Shown piece by piece: positions 59,586 through 64,000 of a stretch of DNA of 64,000 nt. The DNA is taken from contig NZ_MRDL01000036.1 in assembly GCF_002008365.1 (NCBI RefSeq), forward strand, positions 771,235 to 835,234. Direction: 5' to 3'. The notes under the pieces are model-generated. The model did no database searches. It was not told where the DNA came from and saw only the letters and a list, made by a program, of their open reading frames with translations. Numbering within the stretch: position 1 is the first letter of the stretch; each line of letters begins with the position of its first letter. The translations under genes and the position numbers were made by a program. This DNA is from Rhizobium leguminosarum bv. viciae USDA 2370 (lineage in GTDB: Bacteria; Pseudomonadota; Alphaproteobacteria; Rhizobiales; Rhizobiaceae).

Positions 59586-60278
59586 ATGAAAATTCTCATG
59601 GTTCTCACATCGCATGATCAGTTGGGAAACACCGGCAAGAAGACGGGATTCTGGCTCGAGGAGCTTGCTGCTCCTTATTTCGTTTTCCGCGACGCCGGGG
59701 TCGATATTACACTCGCTTCGCCGAAGGGCGGCCAGCCTCCGCTCGATCCGAAGAGCAATGAGCCGGCGTTCCAGACGGAAGATACGAGACGGTTTGAACG
59801 AGACGCGGCCGCAATGGCTGCGCTCGCAAACACCATCAAGCTTCCTGAAATCGACCAGGCAGACTATGACAGCGCGTTCTTCCCGGGCGGGCACGGCCCG
59901 CTTTGGGATCTGACGAACGATCGCAATGCGCTGTCGCTTATCGAGGATATGCTTTCGGCGGGAAAACCCGTGGCGCTCGTGTGCCACGCACCCGGTATCC
60001 TGACGAATGTGAAAGCGCCGGATGGAAAGCCCATCGCCAAGGGCCGGGCCGTCACGGGGTTCACCGATTCCGAAGAAGAGGCCATGCACCTGGTCGAGGT
60101 CGTTCCCTACCTGCTCGAAGACGTCCTGAAAGAGCAGGGCGCAAAGTTTTCGAAGACCGCGGATTGGGGCGTGCATGTCGTCCAGGACGGCCTGCTGATC
60201 ACCGGCCAAAACCCGGCTTCGTCAAAACAGGGCGCCCGCACGCTGCTTGATGCCTTGGGAAAAAAGGCCGCGGCTTAA
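59586..60278 (+). CDS. DJ-1/PfpI family protein (type 1 glutamine amidotransferase-like)
   Basis: This 230-residue protein has the DJ-1/PfpI fold of the Hsp31/HchA-like group: MKILMVLTSHDQLGNTGKKT, FFPGGHGPLWDLTND, the nucleophile elbow ALVCHAPGIL with the reactive cysteine, and TGFTDSEEEAMHL. Members of this group are glyoxalase III-like enzymes or chaperones that protect against methylglyoxal. The ATG at 59586 has AAGGAG upstream. It is a separate unit; an SRPBCC and a GFA gene follow. Confidence 0.9.
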   Translation: MKILMVLTSHDQLGNTGKKTGFWLEELAAPYFVFRDAGVDITLASPKGGQPPLDPKSNEPAFQTEDTRRFERDAAAMAALANTIKLPEIDQADYDSAFFPGGHGPLWDLTNDRNALSLIEDMLSAGKPVALVCHAPGILTNVKAPDGKPIAKGRAVTGFTDSEEEAMHLVEVVPYLLEDVLKEQGAKFSKTADWGVHVVQDGLLITGQNPASSKQGARTLLDALGKKAAA

Positions 60279-60537
60279 GCACTTCAGCCCCTGGGCACGA
60301 TTGCTGCCCGGGTGGCGAGATCTCCTCATTCGGCTTGTGCCGACGCCGGCCGCAGGCGCGTTTCGACGACCTCTGCGGCACCTGCGCATCGGCCCAAAAA
60401 TCGGAATCGCTTGTCGGGCCGATGCGAGGATTGAAAGAGTTAGGGCGTCCTTTGTGGGTCATAAAGGACGCACGGCGCTCTGAGGCGGTGGAGTGCCAAT
60501 CGCACGACGTTCGAACACGGGATGGGAGGCATCTGAC

Positions 60538-60951
60538 ATGACCAGGAAATATACCGGGCAATGCGCCTGCGGCGCAGTAAGATTTGCCTTCGACACGGAC
60601 CCGAACTTTGTCGCCAATTGCCATTGCCTAGACTGCAAGAGGGCAACGGGCGGCGAAGCCGCCACGTTCTTCGCGGTGCCGCAGGAAGATTTCACCGTGA
60701 TCAGCGGCCGCCCGAAGGCGTTTCATTACATCGCCGATTCAGGCAAAGGGCTCGACCGCAACTTTTGCCCCGATTGCGGCGCCAGGTTATTCAGCAGCAA
60801 CCTGGAGAGCTTCCCCGGCCTCGTCTTCGTGACGCTCGGCAGCCTCGACCGGCCCGAGTTGATCAAGCCGGGGGTCGAAATGTTCACCCGGCGCCGGCTG
60901 GCCTGGGCAAGGCCGCTCGATCTTCCGCAGTTCGATGGCATGCCTGGTTGA
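60538..60951 (+). CDS. GFA family zinc-binding protein
   Basis: This 137-residue protein has the three zinc-binding pieces of the GFA family: GQCACGAV, ANCHCLDCKRATGG and NFCPDCGARLFS. The family is named for glutathione-dependent formaldehyde-activating enzyme, though most members are not shown to have that activity. The start at 60538 follows GGGAGG. An imperfect hairpin (GCGTCCTTT 60445-60453 with AAAGGACGC 60463-60471) lies just upstream. Confidence 0.9.
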   Translation: MTRKYTGQCACGAVRFAFDTDPNFVANCHCLDCKRATGGEAATFFAVPQEDFTVISGRPKAFHYIADSGKGLDRNFCPDCGARLFSSNLESFPGLVFVTLGSLDRPELIKPGVEMFTRRRLAWARPLDLPQFDGMPG

Positions 60952-61065
60952 GCCGCGACGCCGGATCGAATTCTTCTTGAAGAAAAATTCGATCCGGTGT
61001 CGGATCGGCCAAGCCACGTCCGTCCTAGGTTCGTCCATTCCGTAAATCCAAAAAGGATCACGACT

Positions 61066-61509
61066 ATGCCGAGTACCATACGCCTGCACCGCGTTCTGGC
61101 GACCACCCCGGAGAAAGTCTATCGCGCATTCCTGGAGGCGGACGCGCTTGCCAAGTGGCTTCCGCCGAACGGCTTCCTCTGCACTGTGCACCATTCGGAG
61201 CCGGTTGTCGGCGGCACGTTCAGAATGTCCTTCCGCAACTTCACGACGGGCAACAGCCACGCCTTCGGCGGCGAATATCTCGAGCTCGTCCCGGGCGAAC
61301 GTCTGCGCTACACCGACAGGTTCGACGATCCCAACCTGCCGGGCGAAATGGAAGTCACCGTGACGCTGAAGAAGGTTTCGGTGGGCACCGAGGTGGATAT
61401 CGTACAGGCAGGCGTGCCCGACGTCATTCCGCCCGAGGCTTGTTATCTCGGCTGGCAGGAGTCGCTGCGAAACCTTGCCAGGGTCGTCGAACCCGACATC
61501 CAGGAATAG
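61066..61509 (+). CDS. SRPBCC (AHSA1-like) domain protein
   Basis: This 147-residue protein is a single START-like domain: STIRLHRVLATTPEKVYRAF, ADALAKWLPPNGF, GGTFRMSFRNFTTGNSH and GWQESLRNLARVVE at the C-terminus. It is a relative of, but clearly different from, the SRPBCC protein at 9264. ATG 61066 has AAGGA upstream. It is on the same strand as the GFA gene, 114 bases after it, and may share a transcript. Confidence 0.87.
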   Translation: MPSTIRLHRVLATTPEKVYRAFLEADALAKWLPPNGFLCTVHHSEPVVGGTFRMSFRNFTTGNSHAFGGEYLELVPGERLRYTDRFDDPNLPGEMEVTVTLKKVSVGTEVDIVQAGVPDVIPPEACYLGWQESLRNLARVVEPDIQE

Positions 61510-61524
61510 CGCAAGATCGCGCCT

Positions 61525-61545
61525 GCCGGGCGGCAACCGCCCGGC
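61525..61545. terminator. Hairpin between convergent genes
   Basis: GCCGGGCGG (61525-61533) pairs perfectly with CCGCCCGGC (61537-61545) around CAA. It lies in the 46-base gap between convergent genes and can terminate both, though it lacks T-runs. Confidence 0.65.
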
Positions 61546-61555
61546 GCCTGCGACA

Positions 61556-62488
61556 TCAATTACTGCCGATGCCGCGTTTGGCCAGGGCGTTGCGGGCGGC
61601 CGCAGCGCCCCAGTCGTCGGAAAGGTCCTGCCCCTCGATTTCGGCTTCCTTGATCGGCGTTGCCAGGATCAGCGGCTCGGAGCCGAAAGGCAGGCCGTCG
61701 ATCCGGCCTGCGTCACGGCTGAGCACGATCCGGGTCATCGGGCGGTAATCCTCAGTCAGCCGGCAGAACAGGATGGCGCCGTGCTTCTCGACATCGCGGG
61801 CGACACGATAACCGTCTGCCACGAGGTCGCCGATGTTGATCAACAGGTTCGCCCAGTTTTCGATCCCGGCCGCATCCAGTGTCGCGGCGTCGAATTCCAT
61901 GAAAAGCTCGCATTCGACGCCGTTTTCCGGCTCGGATATGCCAGCCCAGGGGGTCGACAGCCCGTCGGTGGCAAGCGTCAGCCTTCCCGGCGCATGGATG
62001 GCGAGGATCCGGCGGTGCGGGCCGAACCATTTCGTCTGGGCGTGAATGTTGGCCGTTCCGCGCTCTGCGGCAAAATCCTCCTGGACTGTACCGCGGCTCT
62101 GCCAGAAGACGCGCCGCGTAGCGGCAGCGGTTTCGTAGATCGGGTCGTCGGGGCCGCGCGGCACGATCGTCCGGTCATAACTCGTTTCGAGCGTGATCTC
62201 TCCCCGCATGAAGGGGAACTTCGGCTTCCTCCAGCGGATTATCACCTTGTTGAAGCGGGGCATCCCTGATGCACCGAGCTTTTCAACGACATCAGAGATG
62301 ATATCGAGCGGATGCCTGGAGGCCTCAGGGACATAGTTTCCCTCGGCATCGCGGTAGCCGCCCGTCCGGGAGGAATGCCCTGCCTGCATCGTGGTGGATG
62401 TCCATTCGCCGCTGACCGCGCCCGCCGGCGCCTTGTCGAGAGCCGGTGCAAGTTCCCGGATCGCATCGTCAATCGAATAGAATGCCAC
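61556..62488 (-). CDS. Hypothetical protein, SUFU-like in places
   Basis: This 310-residue protein has natural composition and no signal peptide or membrane segment. The middle contains ILAIHAPGRLTLATDGLSTP and VECELFMEFDA, which resemble the suppressor-of-fused-like proteins found in some bacterial toxin-immunity loci; I consider this a weak hint only. The C-terminus (EAEIEGQDLSDDWGAAAARN, ALAKRG) resembles a stretch of the frame at 62954. I do not assign a function. Confidence 0.65.
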   Translation of the reverse strand: MAFYSIDDAIRELAPALDKAPAGAVSGEWTSTTMQAGHSSRTGGYRDAEGNYVPEASRHPLDIISDVVEKLGASGMPRFNKVIIRWRKPKFPFMRGEITLETSYDRTIVPRGPDDPIYETAAATRRVFWQSRGTVQEDFAAERGTANIHAQTKWFGPHRRILAIHAPGRLTLATDGLSTPWAGISEPENGVECELFMEFDAATLDAAGIENWANLLINIGDLVADGYRVARDVEKHGAILFCRLTEDYRPMTRIVLSRDAGRIDGLPFGSEPLILATPIKEAEIEGQDLSDDWGAAAARNALAKRGIGSN

Positions 62489-62662
62489 GTCGCCCTCCGC
62501 CTTCGCCCAAAGATCGTATCCCCCGCGGTCGCTCGGCCGCGAGCAGAAGCTAGCGCGGAGGCGTCGCCGATCAATAGCGAGGTGGATGGCTCAAGCAGGG
62601 GAGGCGCCCAGATCCCTGGGCGCAGGAGAATTCCTCACCTAGGTGAGGTGAGGCCTGCGGCG

Positions 62663-62836
62663 CTATTTGCTTCCGTTGTTCGGGCGCGCCTTGGCGCTAT
62701 CGTTGTTGGTCGACGAGGCGGTTTTTCCGTCTGGTTGCTGCCCGAAATATGTCCCGCCGAGATGGCCGCCGGCGCTGGTGTTCCTCACCTGCCGTTCGGC
62801 GCGTTTCTGGAGTTCACGAACGTTGGTCTTGCTCAT
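62663..62836 (-). CDS. Small hypothetical protein
   Basis: This 57-residue protein (start SKTNVRELQKRAERQVRNTS, end NNDSAKARPNNGSK) is hydrophilic and probably disordered at its C-terminus. ATG 62836 follows GGAG at 6 bases, which is better than any upstream start. I do not recognise the family. Confidence 0.55.
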   Translation of the reverse strand: MSKTNVRELQKRAERQVRNTSAGGHLGGTYFGQQPDGKTASSTNNDSAKARPNNGSK

Positions 62837-62953
62837 TTTCGGCTCCATGTTTGAGGTGGACATCTGGTCAACCGATGGCGGACGACACGGTTCCATATTT
62901 TTGCGGAGGGCGGTGTCCTTTACGTCGGCGGCGGGCTTGGGGGAAACGTTTGC

Positions 62954-63292
62954 TCACCCGTCGTCGGTGTCCCGCTTCGCTGCCGCTGACCCGATGGAAA
63001 TATTCGCACGTCGGACATTTGGAGCTCCTTCTTTTGGCTTCGTTGTAGAAAGCCGATCCGGGACAACATCCCGATGAACGGCGTGGAGCAGCCGGTGCCG
63101 ACCTAAGCGAGGAAAAGCGGAAAGGCTCTGATGTTTGGGCCTGCGCTTCGCAAGCGCCTTGCGCGCCGCCATCCCACCCCACTGCTGGTCGGGATCGAGG
63201 TCTGCGACTTCGGCGTCTCTCGCAGCGAATTCCTGGATAAATTTACCATCGCAAGAAAATCGTCTTTCATTCCACAGTATATGTGTTAACAC
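62954..63292 (-). CDS. Possible hypothetical protein or gene remnant
   Basis: The first half of this 112-residue frame looks protein-like (ERRFSCDGKFIQEFAARDAE, LDPDQQWGGMAARKALAKRR). It is similar to the C-terminal tail of the protein at 61556. The second half is basic and of unclear quality. It may be a short gene or a decayed copy of a related one. No ribosome site is obvious. Confidence 0.3.
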   Translation of the reverse strand: MLTHILWNERRFSCDGKFIQEFAARDAEVADLDPDQQWGGMAARKALAKRRPKHQSLSAFPRLGRHRLLHAVHRDVVPDRLSTTKPKEGAPNVRRANISIGSAAAKRDTDDG

Positions 63293-63450
63293 TTTATTAG
63301 GGATGGGGAGTATTCCGGTTCTGATTTAAGAAATATGGGCATTGTTGCCGATAATATCGGCACGATCGCATGTTCAACGCGTGTCATGCTGGCTTGCTAA
63401 TCTTGAATCAATGCCGGGTTACTTGTTTTGTATTATGGGGGGTTATTTTT

Positions 63451-64000
63451 ATGAGTACGCAAAGCACCGGCGGCGGCAGCACGACTTCTTTCTCCAATAC
63501 GCCGCAGGCGAAGGATGACTCTTACATCTGGACAGAAGACCAACTGCTCAGTCTCCAGCTCTACAATGCGGCCACCAAAACCATAACCCTCGACGTCATG
63601 TCGAATGATCTTGGCGGGAATGCCAAATCCCTCTTTTCGGTCGACGACGGTGATGGCAATCCAATTACCGCCGACTACGAGCTTCTTGCGAAAGACGTCG
63701 GAGCGAATGGGGCATCTGCCTGGGAGAAGTCCCTGCTCGGCAATTGGGTCAGGATCAATAATGGAAAGATCGAATACCGTCTTAGTGACGGAAGCGGCAT
63801 CGCGGGCTCGGGCGCGGATATCAACACGCTGTCTGCCGGTGAAATCCTCAAAGATAGTTTCGTCTACGCGATACGGCTCGGCAATGGCACGCTGAGCGAG
63901 GCAAATGTCTCGATCTCGCTCACCGGCGCCAACGATGCGGCTTCGATCGTCGTCGATGCGACGGTCACCGACGATCGGGCGACGGTCGAGGCGGGTGCGG
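63451..64000 (+). CDS. VCBS-repeat large surface/secreted protein, N-terminal part
   Basis: The frame opens with ATG 63451 behind GGGGGG and runs off the right edge (at least 183 residues). The sequence is rich in D, N, G, S and T. It contains QAKDDSYIWTEDQ, LDVMSNDLGGNAKSL and SLTGANDAASIVVDATVTDD, which are hallmarks of VCBS domains in large adhesins and RTX proteins secreted by type I systems. No N-terminal signal peptide is present, which fits C-terminal type I secretion. The gene is likely several kilobases long. Confidence 0.85.
   Translation, partial: MSTQSTGGGSTTSFSNTPQAKDDSYIWTEDQLLSLQLYNAATKTITLDVMSNDLGGNAKSLFSVDDGDGNPITADYELLAKDVGANGASAWEKSLLGNWVRINNGKIEYRLSDGSGIAGSGADINTLSAGEILKDSFVYAIRLGNGTLSEANVSISLTGANDAASIVVDATVTDDRATVEAGA

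Noticed and set aside
1..64000. CRISPR arrays, tRNA or rRNA genes, insertion sequences
   Set aside because: I found no regularly spaced repeats, no cloverleaf-like tRNA pattern and no transposase or integrase sequence.

Overview
The window looks like a chromosomal or chromid segment of a fast-growing Rhizobium, most likely of the R. etli / R. leguminosarum / R. phaseoli group. The evidence is the high GC content, the many divergent LysR/AraC/ROK/MocR regulator pairs, a ribH2-type lumazine synthase behind an FMN riboswitch, a divergent ampC-ampR pair, and three copies of a RIME-like rhizobial intergenic mosaic repeat. I see no tRNA, rRNA, transposase, integrase or CRISPR array. Both edges cut genes: a FecR-domain protein on the left and a large VCBS-repeat surface or secreted protein on the right.

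Layout. 1-10.6 kb: FecR-domain protein, an orphan Pycsar-type membrane effector, an SDR-RidA pair divergent from a LysR regulator, a DUF1194 protein, ampC/ampR, a VOC protein, riboswitch-controlled ribH2, an SRPBCC protein and small secreted or hypothetical proteins. 10.8-18 kb: a class III adenylate cyclase, an ArsR-like regulator translationally coupled to an MFS exporter, a LysR regulator, a PhyH dioxygenase divergent from an AraC regulator, and an LLM flavin oxidoreductase. 18-24 kb: an RNA ligase divergent from a PPP-family phosphatase, a DUF899 operon divergent from a TPR-HTH regulator, a glutamine-cyclotransferase-like propeller and a phosphotriesterase-family hydrolase. 24-34 kb: a GNAT, a CHASE4 histidine kinase with its response regulator, a frameshifted SnoaL-like gene, a chemoreceptor, a MocR regulator divergent from an EamA transporter, an ABM protein and two cupins.

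34.3-42.3 kb is a complete carbohydrate locus. It has a ROK repressor with an AT-rich palindromic operator, a Tat-exported substrate-binding protein, a strong stem-loop, two permeases, a UgpC-type ATPase and a GH42 beta-galactosidase. 42.3-44.2 kb is gene-poor and partly AT-rich. 44-50 kb carries a glycine-rich secreted protein, a membrane M48 peptidase, and a citrulline/ornithine module (ocd-ctlX) with a divergent Lrp-type regulator.

The most unusual region is 50.1-56.8 kb, six co-directional genes, five of them packed with 4-nt overlaps or gaps of a few bases. They encode a GGDEF-EAL protein, a degenerate GHKL-ATPase-like protein, a STAS-methyltransferase fusion, a sensor PP2C/SpoIIE phosphatase, a GHKL anti-sigma-like kinase and a STAS antagonist. 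This reads as a doubled partner-switching circuit linked to c-di-GMP and to a methyltransferase output. The remainder (57-64 kb) holds a LysR/orphan EctC pair, DUF4168, DJ-1/PfpI, GFA and SRPBCC proteins, an unrecognised 310-residue protein and the VCBS gene start.
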